From positions 13,419-77,418 of the forward strand of contig DQGD01000014.1 of assembly GCA_003533505.1 (NCBI GenBank): a stretch of 64,000 nt of DNA, given 5' to 3'. Below, piece after piece: positions 1 to 8,033 of this stretch. Numbering within the stretch: the stretch's first letter is position 1; each line of letters opens with the position of its first letter. Source of the stretch: Clostridiales bacterium. GTDB taxonomy: Bacteria > Bacillota > Clostridia > Christensenellales > Pumilibacteraceae. Position numbers and translations under genes: made by a program. The notes below the pieces were generated by a model. It worked only from the letters and a program-made list of their open reading frames with translations. It did no database searches and was not told the DNA's origin.

Positions 1-978
1 TTTATGGGCTTGGGCGGCTACGATACCGCCGCGCCCGAGTACACGGGCATGATCGGCATGCACGGCACCAAGGCGTCCAACGAGGGCGTCAACGCCTGCG
101 ATGTGCTGATTGCCGTGGGCACGCGCTTTTCCGACCGCGTGCTGTCGGACGCGAAAAAGTTTGCGGCGAACGCAAAAATCGTGCATATCGACATCGACCC
201 TGCGGAAATCCGCAAGAACGTCGGCTGCGCGGTGTCGCTCACGGGCGACGCGAAGCTCGCGCTGAGCTCGCTCATTCCGCACCTTAAACAAAAGCGCAAC
301 GCCGAGTGGCTCGGGCTTATCGAGAGCTTTAAGAGCGAATTCCCGAAAATGGACGAGGACGGGCGCGGACTCAACCCCGAGTACGTCCTGAGGAAAATCG
401 ACGAAAGCACGGGCGGCGAGGCGATTATCGTCACCGAAGTCGGTCAGCACCAGATGTGGGCAGGGCAGTTTATGCGCCACGCGTTTCCGCGTTCGTTCCT
501 CTCCAGCGGCGGCTTGGGTACGATGGGCTTCGGCACCGGCGCGGCTATGGGCGCAAAGGTGGGCGTGCCCTCTCGCCCCGTGATTTCGATTGCCGGCGAC
601 GGTTGCTTCCGCATGAACTGCAACGAGCTGTCGACGATTAGCCACTACGGGATTCCCGTGATAATCGTCGTCATGAACAACGGCACGCTGGGCATGGTGC
701 GGCAGTGGCAAACGCTGTTCTACGGCGAACGCTACTCCGAAACCACGCTCGACCGCGGTCCCGACTTCAAAAAGCTCGCCGAAGCGTACTTCGTCGACGG
801 CTATACCGCGTCTACCAAAGCGGAGTTCGACGAGGCTATCGCCGCCGCGCTCGCTAAAGGCGCGCCTGCCGTCATCGACGCACACATCGACATCGACGAG
901 TTCGTCCTCCCCATGGTCAGCCCCGGCAAGCCTATTTCGGAAATCATCACCCAAAACGTTAAAAGAAAAGGGCGGTAA
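1..978 (+). CDS. ilvB: Acetolactate synthase large subunit, C-terminal part (5' end outside window)
   Basis: Thiamine-diphosphate enzyme that makes 2-acetolactate or 2-aceto-2-hydroxybutyrate in branched-chain amino-acid synthesis. The reading frame is open at base 1, so about 325 C-terminal residues are visible. They cover the end of the central domain (GTRFSDRVL, HIDIDPAEI) and the ThDP-binding domain with the GDG...NN motif (GDGCFRMNCNELS then VVMNNGTLGMVRQWQ). The end is complete and typical (FVLPMVSPGKP). No ilvN follows; the gene is directly followed by a structured repeat, and its TAA lies in the loop of the first hairpin of that repeat. Biosynthetic rather than catabolic enzyme is likely from the QWQ..FY segment, but the FAD region is not visible. 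Confidence 0.93.
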   Translation, partial: FMGLGGYDTAAPEYTGMIGMHGTKASNEGVNACDVLIAVGTRFSDRVLSDAKKFAANAKIVHIDIDPAEIRKNVGCAVSLTGDAKLALSSLIPHLKQKRNAEWLGLIESFKSEFPKMDEDGRGLNPEYVLRKIDESTGGEAIIVTEVGQHQMWAGQFMRHAFPRSFLSSGGLGTMGFGTGAAMGAKVGVPSRPVISIAGDGCFRMNCNELSTISHYGIPVIIVVMNNGTLGMVRQWQTLFYGERYSETTLDRGPDFKKLAEAYFVDGYTASTKAEFDEAIAAALAKGAPAVIDAHIDIDEFVLPMVSPGKPISEIITQNVKRKGR

Positions 979-1500
979 TTCGCCCCACAAGCCCGAATTT
1001 TTAAGTAGCATTTGTTTTAAATTTTTTAGATAAGGTAGAAAGGGTTAGTTTTAATGATGCGGCTGTAATTATAGCTGATAGAAAGAAATAATCTACTTTT
1101 TTCAGGTGACGAAAAAAGCTAGCTCAACGATAATCGTGACCGATTATTTTTACCGACAAAAATCAACGATTTCATCGGTAAACTCCCTAGTAGTACGTTG
1201 GCGTACAACGTCGGTCGTTTACCTTGAACTAATTGATTTTTGTCAGGTAAAAACGCGCGCGCCGCAAAGAGCGGATTTTGCGATGATTTTAGCCGAGGGA
1301 CTGCGACGGCGTACCGGGTGTACGTCCAGCAGGCACACGGGTAAAAGCGCGAAAAATCCGCCATTGCGGTAATCGGTAATGATAATCGTTGAGCTTGAAA
1401 AAGTCATTGGGGGACACTTGCGGCTGTGTCCCCCTAATCCCCCCGCAACGCTTTAAATGTCGCGACTGGATAACAGTAACTGCATCGCGTGACATACGCA
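970..1500 (+). repeat. Structured intergenic repeat, copy A (interrupted)
   Basis: Copy A of a repeat present three times in the window (also 28190-28455 and, inverted, 1520-1801). It starts with a hairpin GGGCG-GTAATT-CGCCC (970-985) whose loop contains the ilvB stop codon. Next come an A/T-rich part (TTTTAATGATG), a T-run/A-run arm pair (CTACTTTTTT ... AAAAAAG) and a 9-bp hairpin GGGGGACAC/GTGTCCCCC (1409-1434), followed by TAATCCCCCCGCAACGC and TTTAAATGTCGC. A 275-bp element (1121-1395) splits the second hairpin. Short reading frames here are not conserved between copies and are not called. Confidence 0.8.
1121..1395. mobile_element. MITE-like 275-bp hairpin element inserted in repeat copy A
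   Basis: Absent from the otherwise parallel copy at 28190-28455, so it looks inserted. Terminal inverted repeats of 26 bp match at 23 positions (1121-1146 against 1370-1395; both begin AGCTCAACGAT and end CCGATTA on the outward-in reading). Inside are further nested inverted repeats: 1147-1166 with 1233-1253 (core GACAAAAATCAA), 1177-1183 with 1217-1223 (GGTAAAC), and 1260-1281 with 1348-1369 (GCGGATTTT-type arms). No transposase is encoded, and no clear target duplication is visible. Confidence 0.6.
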
Positions 1501-1519
1501 AGTGTGAAAAAACCGAATG

Positions 1520-1801
1520 ACCCTGCGTTTGTCACGCGGCACACTAGCTATACATTGTTCCCGACCTTAAAGGAATTGCGGGGTCCGGGACACAGTCGAT
1601 AGTGTCCCGGCGACTTTTTTGCTTCTTTTTTCTTCGTTTGAAAAAAGAAGAGCTTTTACTCGCTAATAAAACTACCGTTTCACTATTAAAACTATACTAT
1701 CTGCCACAACTACTAATAAAAAGAAAAAATAGCGTTACCTGCTTTAACGCAAAATAACGCTACTTGATAAATTGGGGGCAAATGGGGCGAATTACCGCCC
1801 C
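1520..1801 (-). repeat. Structured intergenic repeat, copy C (inverted)
   Basis: Read on the minus strand this stretch follows copies A and B element by element: GGGGCG-GTAATT-CGCCCC (1784-1801), AAGTAGCGTTATTTTG, TAGTTTTAATAGTG, CTTCTTTTTT/AAAAAAGAAG arms, then CCGGGACAC/GTGTCCCGG (1585-1610) and a CCCCGCAATTCCTTTAAGGTC tail. The stems differ in sequence from A and B but remain paired. Unlike A and B it does not terminate a gene on its own strand. Copies A and C meet tail to tail near 1505-1520. Confidence 0.75.
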
Positions 1802-1818
1802 GTATAAAAATTGTATAA

Positions 1819-1858
1819 AGTTGCTGTGTGTTTTTGGTTTTATATTCAGCAACTTTTT
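1819..1858 (+). terminator. Rho-independent terminator
   Basis: AGTTGCTG (1819-1826) pairs with CAGCAACT (1847-1854), followed by TTTT. It lies between the repeat block and the ABC exporter promoter and would block read-through from the left. Confidence 0.65.
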
Positions 1859-1882
1859 CCTATAAATTTTGGGGGAATGGGG

Positions 1883-1912
1883 TTGACAAACGGAGCGGTA
1901 ACGCGGTAAAAT
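1883..1912 (+). promoter_or_regulatory. Sigma-A promoter of the ABC exporter operon
   Basis: TTGACA (1883-1888), 18-bp spacer, TAAAAT (1907-1912). It gives a leader of about 35 nt with GGGAGG ahead of the ATG at 1957. Confidence 0.75.
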
Positions 1913-1956
1913 AATCGAACATTACGGAGAGGCGAACCTACGGGAGGTCGGAGCTC

Positions 1957-3780
1957 ATGGAGAATAAACGACGAGGCGTAATAGCGCGAACTTATCCGTT
2001 TTTCAAAAAGAATATATGGGGTTTCTGGGCGGCGTTTTTCTGCATGCTGATGATGTCGCTGGCGAGTACGCTGTTGCCGCAGATACCGCAGCTTATTATC
2101 GACAGAATAGTAAACCCGGCTCTCGGCAGCGAGCCGGTGTACAGCGACAGCAACGTTTTCTCGTGGCTTATCGCAGGCTACGCCGCCGACGATTACGTAG
2201 GCATGCTCGCGGTAATGCTGATAGCGATGGCGGTAATGCTGCTCGTCAAATACCTGTCGCATTATCTGCGCTGGAACATATCGCACCCCACGATGATAAA
2301 GGGCGAAAACAGAGCGCGCGACTTCGCGTTCGAGCGCATGCTGCGCCAGAGTCCGCTCGTGCTCGGGAATTATACGGCAGGCGACCTTCTGAACGTGACC
2401 AACAACGACCCTACGGCAATCAAAGACTTGTACGTCCATTTTGTGCCGTTCCTGCTCGATTCGATAGTGTCGATGCTGCTGGCGATGTTCTTTCTGGTGC
2501 GAATCAATCCGCTTTTGGCGGTAATCCCCGTGATTATGGGCATAGTCACGGCGTGCCTCGTGCGCGGCTATAACAAGACGCTTCGGAAAAAGTACAACGT
2601 GATTCGTCAGGGTAACGTCGAGCTCAACAGTTATGTGCAGGAGAACATAAACGGCGTGCGCGTCATTCGCGCCTACGCCACCGAAGCCGACGAAATCAAG
2701 CGGTTTACGAAATACAACGACGCGTTTATGAACAACTACGTCGACCTTGCCCGAACCACGTCGAAGTACACGATGATTTTTACTATTCTCGGCGAAATGG
2801 TGGGCGTGCTGTCGATAATCGTCGGCATAATGCTGGCGACGCGCGGCGCGCTCAGCGTGGGCGAGTTCGCGACGTTCACGTCCTATTGCTTCACGATAAA
2901 CGGCTGTATAGTGCGTGTGGTGGGGCAGATAGGAAACATTCAGAACGGCGTGGTGTGCGCCAAGCGTTTCTTCGAGTTTGCGGACAGACCCCTGCTTGTG
3001 GCTGCGCCCGAAAACCCCGTACCCGTGCCCGAAAAACCGACAATCGCCATGAAGAACGCCTGCATGCGCTTCGGCGCGGAGGGCGACAGGCTGAAAAACG
3101 TGACGGTGGAAATCCCCTACGGCAAGCGCGTTGGCATTATGGGCAAGACGGGTTCGGGCAAGTCCGTGTTCATGAAGCTTTTGACGCGGCTTTACGACTG
3201 CACTTCGGGCGAAGTTACGCTTGACGGCATAAACGTCAGGAGTTTCGAGCCCGACGAGCTCAGAAGAGCGTACTCGGTAGTCACGCAGGACGTGTTCCTG
3301 TTCTCCGAGAGCGTGAGGAACAATATCGCGATGTACGACGAGAGCGCCCCGGACGAGAAAATCCGCGCGGCTGCGGCGGACGCATGCGTCGATAAATTCG
3401 TTGACTCGCTGGACAACGGCTACGACACGATAGTGGGCGAAAAAGGTCTGGGACTGAGCGGCGGACAAAAGCAGCGCGTTTCGATTGCAAGAGCGCTACT
3501 TAAGGACGCGCCGATAATACTCCTCGACGACTGCACCTCCGCGCTTGACTATGAAACCGAGCGCGAGATAACCGAAAATCTTTACCGCGACTACGGCGAC
3601 CGCACCACGATAATTTCCTCTCACCGCGCAGGCAGCGTGGCGCATTGCGACGAGATACTGTACTTCGAGGACGGCGAAATCGTCGAGCGCGGCACTCACG
3701 CCGAGCTTATGGCGTTGAAGGGCAGGTACTGCGAGATTTTTACCGAGCAGGAAGCGCTGAAAGAGGAGGAGCTGGGCTGA
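1957..3780 (+). CDS. ABC exporter half-transporter, subunit 1 (degenerate Walker B)
   Basis: Membrane exporter half-molecule of 607 residues: an N-terminal type IV ABC transmembrane domain (about residues 15-320) and a C-terminal ATPase domain. Walker A GKTGSGKS (about 395-402), Q-loop VTQDVF, signature LSGGQKQR (about 501-508), Walker B ILLDDC. Asp525 sits where the catalytic Glu is expected; the H-loop is SSHR. Start at 1957 is supported by GGGAGG. The stop codon shares one base with the start of the next gene, so the two are translationally coupled. Asp at this position in one subunit and an altered signature in the partner is the pattern of heterodimeric exporters such as TM287/288 and BmrCD. 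Substrate (drug, lipid or peptide) cannot be told. Confidence 0.92.
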   Translation: MENKRRGVIARTYPFFKKNIWGFWAAFFCMLMMSLASTLLPQIPQLIIDRIVNPALGSEPVYSDSNVFSWLIAGYAADDYVGMLAVMLIAMAVMLLVKYLSHYLRWNISHPTMIKGENRARDFAFERMLRQSPLVLGNYTAGDLLNVTNNDPTAIKDLYVHFVPFLLDSIVSMLLAMFFLVRINPLLAVIPVIMGIVTACLVRGYNKTLRKKYNVIRQGNVELNSYVQENINGVRVIRAYATEADEIKRFTKYNDAFMNNYVDLARTTSKYTMIFTILGEMVGVLSIIVGIMLATRGALSVGEFATFTSYCFTINGCIVRVVGQIGNIQNGVVCAKRFFEFADRPLLVAAPENPVPVPEKPTIAMKNACMRFGAEGDRLKNVTVEIPYGKRVGIMGKTGSGKSVFMKLLTRLYDCTSGEVTLDGINVRSFEPDELRRAYSVVTQDVFLFSESVRNNIAMYDESAPDEKIRAAAADACVDKFVDSLDNGYDTIVGEKGLGLSGGQKQRVSIARALLKDAPIILLDDCTSALDYETEREITENLYRDYGDRTTIISSHRAGSVAHCDEILYFEDGEIVERGTHAELMALKGRYCEIFTEQEALKEEELG

Positions 3781-5603
3781 TGGCAAGAAATCGCTATTAC
3801 GAGGACGAAAAAACCGTCTACAAGTTCAGCGGCAAATCCGTCAAAAAGGCGCTCAAATTCTGCGTGCCTTACCGCAAAATAATAATCACAATGACCGTGA
3901 TGATGCTTGTGATGAGCTTCGTGTCGCTGCTGCCGACAATGATAAACTCGTACATTGTCGACTACGTTATCGGCAAAAAAGGCGCGTTCGGCTTGGATTG
4001 GCTGACGCTGGCGGCGGTGCTCGTGGGTGCCTACGCCCTCGCGGTAATCGGCAACGCCGTGTTCTCCTACTTCCGCACGCTGTACATGACCAAAGCCGGG
4101 CACGCGATTGTCAGGGACATGCGCTATTCGGCGTTCACGCGGCTGCAAAAACTCGCGTTCGACTATTACGACTCGCGCCCGAGCGGCAAGATTCTTGTCA
4201 GGGTGACCAGCTATCTCGACGAGCTCGCAGGCGTGTTCTCCAACTCCGTCATGATGCTCGTCGTCGACTTCGCGAAGATAATCATTATCGCTGCGTGGCT
4301 GTTCATTATCGACTACCGCCTCGCGATGATAGTACTCGTCGTCACCGTGCCAATGGCAGTATGTATTCTGCTCATCAGAAAAACCCTGTCGCGCCGCCGC
4401 AGGGCTTACCGCAACAAGCGCAGCAACCGCACGGCTTATATCGCCGAGAACATTCAAGGCAATACCGTAACCAAGCTGTTTAACCGCGTCGACAAGAACG
4501 TCGGCATCGAAAAGGGCCTCAACGCCGAGGTGCTGGGGCGGTGGAACAGCATTACCCACGTCAACGAGTTGCATTTTCCGATTATGGAGGGCTTTTCGTA
4601 TATCGGGCTGGGGCTTGTGTATGCCGTCGTAATCTATATGGTCACGTCCGGGCTGGGACTCGGCACGCTCACCATGGGCAAGCTGATAAGTTTCATTTCG
4701 TACATGGGCATGCTCAGCTTTCCGCTCAACGACATGGCGAATATTTTGCAGCAGATAACCATGGCGACGTCCAACCTCGAAAGTGTGTTCGAGGTAATCG
4801 AGACGGAGCCCACGGTTTGCGACAAAGAGGGCGCCGAGGAGCTTCCGCCCATCGAGGGCGACGTCAGCTTCCGCGACGTGACGTTCGGCTACGAGCCGTC
4901 GCACCCCGTTCTCGACCACGTTTCTTTCGACGTGCCCAAGGGTAAGACCGTAGCGCTCGTGGGACCCACGGGAGCCGGAAAAACTACCGTCGTGTCGCTC
5001 ATCAGCCGCTTTTACGACGTTGGAGCCGGCACGATTACTATCGACGGACACGACATTTCGCGCGTCACGTTGTACTCGCTCCGCAGACAGGTGGGAGTGA
5101 TGATGCAGGACAGCTTTATCTTCTCGGGCACGATTATAGACAACATCCGCTACGCGCGCCCCGAAGCCACCGACGAGCAGTGTATAGCCGCGGCTAAGCT
5201 GGTTTCCGCCGACGAGTTCATAAGGAAGCTTCCCGACGGCTACTACACCAAAACGAGCGAGCAGGGCGGCGGCTTGTCCACGGGCGAGCGGCAACTGATT
5301 TCGTTCGCGCGAGTGGTGCTCACCGACCCCAAAATCCTGATTCTGGACGAGGCGACCAGCTCTATCGACACTCACACCGAGGAGAGCATAAGAAAAGCGC
5401 TAGACGTGATTCTCGCCGGCAGAACGAGCTTCGTCATCGCGCACAGACTGTCCACCATCCGCAAAGCCGACTGCATTTTCTACATCGCAGACAAGGGCAT
5501 CGCGGAAGCCGGCACCCACGCCGAGCTGATGGAAAAGAAGGGCAAGTACTACGCGCTCGTCCACTCCAACCGCGACATCTCCGACTCCGCTCGCGACGAA
5601 TAA
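3780..5603 (+). CDS. ABC exporter half-transporter, subunit 2
   Basis: Partner of the preceding gene, also 607 residues, with an exporter membrane domain followed by an ATPase domain. Walker A GPTGAGKT (395-402), Q-loop MMQDSF, signature changed to LSTGERQ (499-505), Walker B ILILDEAT with Glu524 intact, H-loop AHRLST. The ATG at 3780 overlaps the upstream TGA by one base (TGATG) and is preceded by GAGGAG within the upstream gene; longer upstream in-frame extensions lie inside that gene and are rejected. Its intact Glu and non-canonical signature complement subunit 1, so the pair should form one active and one degenerate ATP site. Confidence 0.93.
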   Translation: MARNRYYEDEKTVYKFSGKSVKKALKFCVPYRKIIITMTVMMLVMSFVSLLPTMINSYIVDYVIGKKGAFGLDWLTLAAVLVGAYALAVIGNAVFSYFRTLYMTKAGHAIVRDMRYSAFTRLQKLAFDYYDSRPSGKILVRVTSYLDELAGVFSNSVMMLVVDFAKIIIIAAWLFIIDYRLAMIVLVVTVPMAVCILLIRKTLSRRRRAYRNKRSNRTAYIAENIQGNTVTKLFNRVDKNVGIEKGLNAEVLGRWNSITHVNELHFPIMEGFSYIGLGLVYAVVIYMVTSGLGLGTLTMGKLISFISYMGMLSFPLNDMANILQQITMATSNLESVFEVIETEPTVCDKEGAEELPPIEGDVSFRDVTFGYEPSHPVLDHVSFDVPKGKTVALVGPTGAGKTTVVSLISRFYDVGAGTITIDGHDISRVTLYSLRRQVGVMMQDSFIFSGTIIDNIRYARPEATDEQCIAAAKLVSADEFIRKLPDGYYTKTSEQGGGLSTGERQLISFARVVLTDPKILILDEATSSIDTHTEESIRKALDVILAGRTSFVIAHRLSTIRKADCIFYIADKGIAEAGTHAELMEKKGKYYALVHSNRDISDSARDE

Positions 5604-6064
5604 TTAAAGGGCATTGGCAAAAAAAACCGTGCGTTGTATTTTAAATCAAACGAGCGGTTTCCGTATTACCTCGTCATTACGGAGAGTGCGCGTTATAGTT
5701 TAAGGTTGAAGAGCGGATATGGGGGGGCGATTTAGGCGCGGCGTAACGAAGTTGCGCTCATAGGATTGGTTGTTGCTTTCGCAAGGATTACCGCATATTT
5801 TGCAGGGAATTGCGAACAAAAAGCATTTTGATATTCTTTAATTAGTCTATCATATTTTTATCACACAACTCGAGTACTATATTGGCAAGATATGAGTTTA
5901 TCTTGTATCTCACATTTCTTCCTTTATTTTAAATAGGAGAGCCGCCCTTCTTCGGAGGGGCGGTTCTTCTACGTCTGCGTTAGTTGCGGCGAAAACGCGC
6001 GTGCGGTTTCGGGTAACGCTAAAACCGAATTTTATAAAAAACGGCGGTGAACACGTAAAACGGA
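5604..6064. other. Intergenic region with hairpins, no gene seen
   Basis: No convincing reading frame. The segment 5679-5695 is the reverse complement of TAACGCGCACTCTCCGT, also found at 28474-28490, suggesting repeat debris. CAAGATA..TATCTTG (near 5886-5906) and AGCCGCCC/GGGCGGTT followed by CTTCT (5941-5968) can form hairpins; the latter may terminate transcription from the left. Confidence 0.5.
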
Positions 6065-6094
6065 TTGACTAAACGGCGGAAATTCTATTATAAT
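6065..6094 (+). promoter_or_regulatory. Promoter giving a leaderless araC-type mRNA
   Basis: TTGACT (6065-6070), 18-bp spacer, TATAAT (6089-6094). The ATG at 6101 begins after only six bases (AGGGTT), so the expected transcription start coincides with the start codon. Confidence 0.8.
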
Positions 6095-6100
6095 AGGGTT

Positions 6101-6892
6101 ATGGCAATGTCGAATCTGAAATTTATGATACGCCACGTTCACCCGAAGGGCAGCGTCGAGCCGAGCCATGCGCACGGCGGCAGCGAGCTGGTGTACTACG
6201 TTCGCGGCGATGGAAAATCGGTAATCGGTGACAGGGAGTACGACTATCGGGCAGGGAGCTACGCGTACATTCCGCCGGGAGTGCCGCACCTCGAGCGTCA
6301 CGAAACGCAGACGGAGGTATTGTTTTTCGTGTTCGAGCGCGAGGACGATTTCATACAGCTTAAAAGCGGCGTGTTCCGCGACGACGGCGAGCTTTTGCCG
6401 CTGATGGAGGAGCTTTCGCGCGAAATAGCGCAGAAGCGAATGTACTACGAATATGCGATAAAGGTGGCAATCGAGCGGATAATTCTCGCGGTTTCGCGCA
6501 AGCAGCACCCCGAAACGGAAGAAAGCGTGCTCAGAGAGAGCATGAAGTTCGCCGCCGATTATATCCGTCAGAACGCGCACATGTGCGTGGACGTGAGAAT
6601 GCTTGCCGGCATGGTGGGGTACAGCTACGATTATTTCCGGCATCGTTTCGCCGAGTTTTTCGGCATGGGCGCAAAGGATTACATACTGAAAGAGCGGCTG
6701 AACAAGGTGAAAGATTACCTCGCGAACACCGACCTGCCGGTAGGCGAGATAGCGACGCGCTGTTCGTTTTCGGGCGCGGCGCACCTGTCGTCGGCTTTCG
6801 GAGCCAAAGAGGGAATGACGCCGCAGGAATACCGCAGGAAAAAGCGCGGCGAGGGCGACAAGAACGCGGTGGTGGATTACAGGAAAAGCTAG
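6101..6892 (+). CDS. AraC-family transcriptional regulator with cupin sensor domain (leaderless)
   Basis: Predicted cytoplasmic sugar-responsive regulator of 263 residues. The N-terminal cupin fold shows HAHGGSELVYYV and PPGVPHL. The C-terminal pair of helix-turn-helix motifs spans about residues 165-260, with the typical second-helix stretch IATRCSFSGAAHLSSAFGAKEGMTPQEYRR. I chose the ATG at 6101: in-frame codons further upstream would fall inside the -35/-10 elements. There is no Shine-Dalgarno sequence. ATG 6107 is an alternative. It precedes, on the same strand, the nucleoside hydrolase/sugar transporter/glycosidase operon and probably controls it (inference from position and family). Confidence 0.9.
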   Translation: MAMSNLKFMIRHVHPKGSVEPSHAHGGSELVYYVRGDGKSVIGDREYDYRAGSYAYIPPGVPHLERHETQTEVLFFVFEREDDFIQLKSGVFRDDGELLPLMEELSREIAQKRMYYEYAIKVAIERIILAVSRKQHPETEESVLRESMKFAADYIRQNAHMCVDVRMLAGMVGYSYDYFRHRFAEFFGMGAKDYILKERLNKVKDYLANTDLPVGEIATRCSFSGAAHLSSAFGAKEGMTPQEYRRKKRGEGDKNAVVDYRKS

Positions 6893-6919
6893 AGCGTCGG
6901 CGCCGCAACCCGAATTTTC

Positions 6920-6950
6920 AAAAATCGGCTTTATCACAGTCGATTTTTTT
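6920..6950 (+). terminator. Terminator of the AraC-type gene
   Basis: AAAAATCG (6920-6927) pairs with CGATTTTT (6941-6948) followed by T residues, 28 nt after the stop codon. Confidence 0.65.
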
Positions 6951-6980
6951 CGTTTAACGGGTTGACTTTCCGTATAGGTA

Positions 6981-7009
6981 TTTACAATTTTTCGGCGGTG
7001 TGATACACT
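6981..7009 (+). promoter_or_regulatory. Probable promoter of the carbohydrate operon
   Basis: TTTACA (6981-6986), 17-bp spacer, TACACT (7004-7009). A TTGACT at 6963-6968 lies 15 bp from a TACAAT and is a weaker alternative. The imperfect boxes fit a promoter needing the adjacent AraC-type activator. Confidence 0.5.
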
Positions 7010-7086
7010 TAGCGCATACTAAAAATGGAAATATCCGAATCGGGAAAACGAGAGGATAGGTTCCGTGTATGACCGGGAGAGATATT

Positions 7087-8019
7087 ATGCGACTATTTAT
7101 TGACACGGACATAGGCGACGACATCGACGACGCGCTGGCAATAGCGATGGCGGTGGGAGCCGGGGCAGACATTGTGGGTGTGACCACGGTTTACCGCGAC
7201 GCGCGAGTGCGAGCGACGATTGCCAAAAAGCTGCTTGCGCTGTCGGGAAGGAGCGACGTGCACGTTGTAGCCGGCGCGTCCGAGCCCGTCAAGGCGCCCT
7301 ATTACATAGGCAAGCTCAATTACGGGGCGGAAGAAGAGCCCGTGTCCGAGGGCGGCGGCGAGGAAGCGGCGAGGTTTATGGCGGACAGCGCGGAGCGATT
7401 CGGCGGCGAGCTGACGATACTTGCGATAGGCGCGCAAACCAACCTTGCCAACGCGATAACGCGCTACCCCGAAAAGATGGAAAAGGCAGGTAAAATCGTG
7501 GTTATGGGCGGCTGTTTCACCGTCCAGCACAACGAGTGGAACATAGTCTGCGACCCGGGCGCGGCGAGAATCGTGATGGAGAGCGGACTGAATATTCTGT
7601 ATGTGCCGTGGGACGTCACCAAAGCGGCTTGCGTGGGCAAGGACAATTACGAGCGCATACTCGGCTATTCGGGCGGCGGTCAGGCAGGTTTTATCGCCGA
7701 GCTCGTCCGTCAGTGGCAGACGCGCAACGACTATGTGCCGCTGCTGCACGACCCACTCGCGCTGTACTGCTGTATGTACCCCGAGCGTATTACGACGCGC
7801 AGGCTGAAGGCGACGGTGCTGGACGAGGGCGAAGCGTGCGGACTCACGCTTAACCTCGACGACTACGACGGTTTCGGCGACAAAACGCGCGTGCGCGAAA
7901 TCGAGGTGCTGAGTAACGTGGACGTCGGCGACGTGGCTCGCGAGTTTATGCGGCTGGTGTACGGAGCGGCGGAGCTCGGAAAAGACGAAAGCAAAGCCTA
8001 TGCGGCTAAGGTAATATAG
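7087..8019 (+). CDS. Inosine/uridine-preferring nucleoside hydrolase family protein
   Basis: Hydrolyses the N-glycosidic bond of ribonucleosides to base and ribose, or acts on a related N-riboside. 310 residues. The family's calcium/ribose-binding Asp cluster is at the N-terminus (DTDIGDDIDDALA), followed by TILAIGAQTNLA, VVMGG, EWNIVCDPGAA and the C-terminal HDPLAL. Start at 7087 has GGGAGAG at good spacing; an in-frame ATG at 7069 is possible but less well placed. It opens an operon with a sugar ABC transporter and a glycosidase (15 nt to the next gene), so its physiological substrate may be a riboside or a sugar conjugate rather than a housekeeping nucleoside. Confidence 0.9.
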   Translation: MRLFIDTDIGDDIDDALAIAMAVGAGADIVGVTTVYRDARVRATIAKKLLALSGRSDVHVVAGASEPVKAPYYIGKLNYGAEEEPVSEGGGEEAARFMADSAERFGGELTILAIGAQTNLANAITRYPEKMEKAGKIVVMGGCFTVQHNEWNIVCDPGAARIVMESGLNILYVPWDVTKAACVGKDNYERILGYSGGGQAGFIAELVRQWQTRNDYVPLLHDPLALYCCMYPERITTRRLKATVLDEGEACGLTLNLDDYDGFGDKTRVREIEVLSNVDVGDVAREFMRLVYGAAELGKDESKAYAAKVI

Positions 8020-8033
8020 ATAAGGAGAAAGCC

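Noticed and set aside
1289..1501. Minus-strand peptide sharing KRCGGIRGTQPQVSPNDFF with one at 28324-28578
   Set aside because: The similarity comes from the conserved repeat DNA (GGGGGACAC hairpin). Reading frames are not preserved outside it and copy C does not keep it.
1846..3468. Long open frame on the minus strand (540 codons) opposite the first ABC subunit
   Set aside because: The plus strand encodes a complete, motif-rich ABC exporter. The minus frame has no recognisable motifs and is His/Arg/Val-rich, an effect of the GC-biased codon usage.
3696..5375. Minus-strand open frame of 559 codons opposite the second ABC subunit
   Set aside because: Same reason: shadow of a well-supported gene, no family pattern, no RBS.
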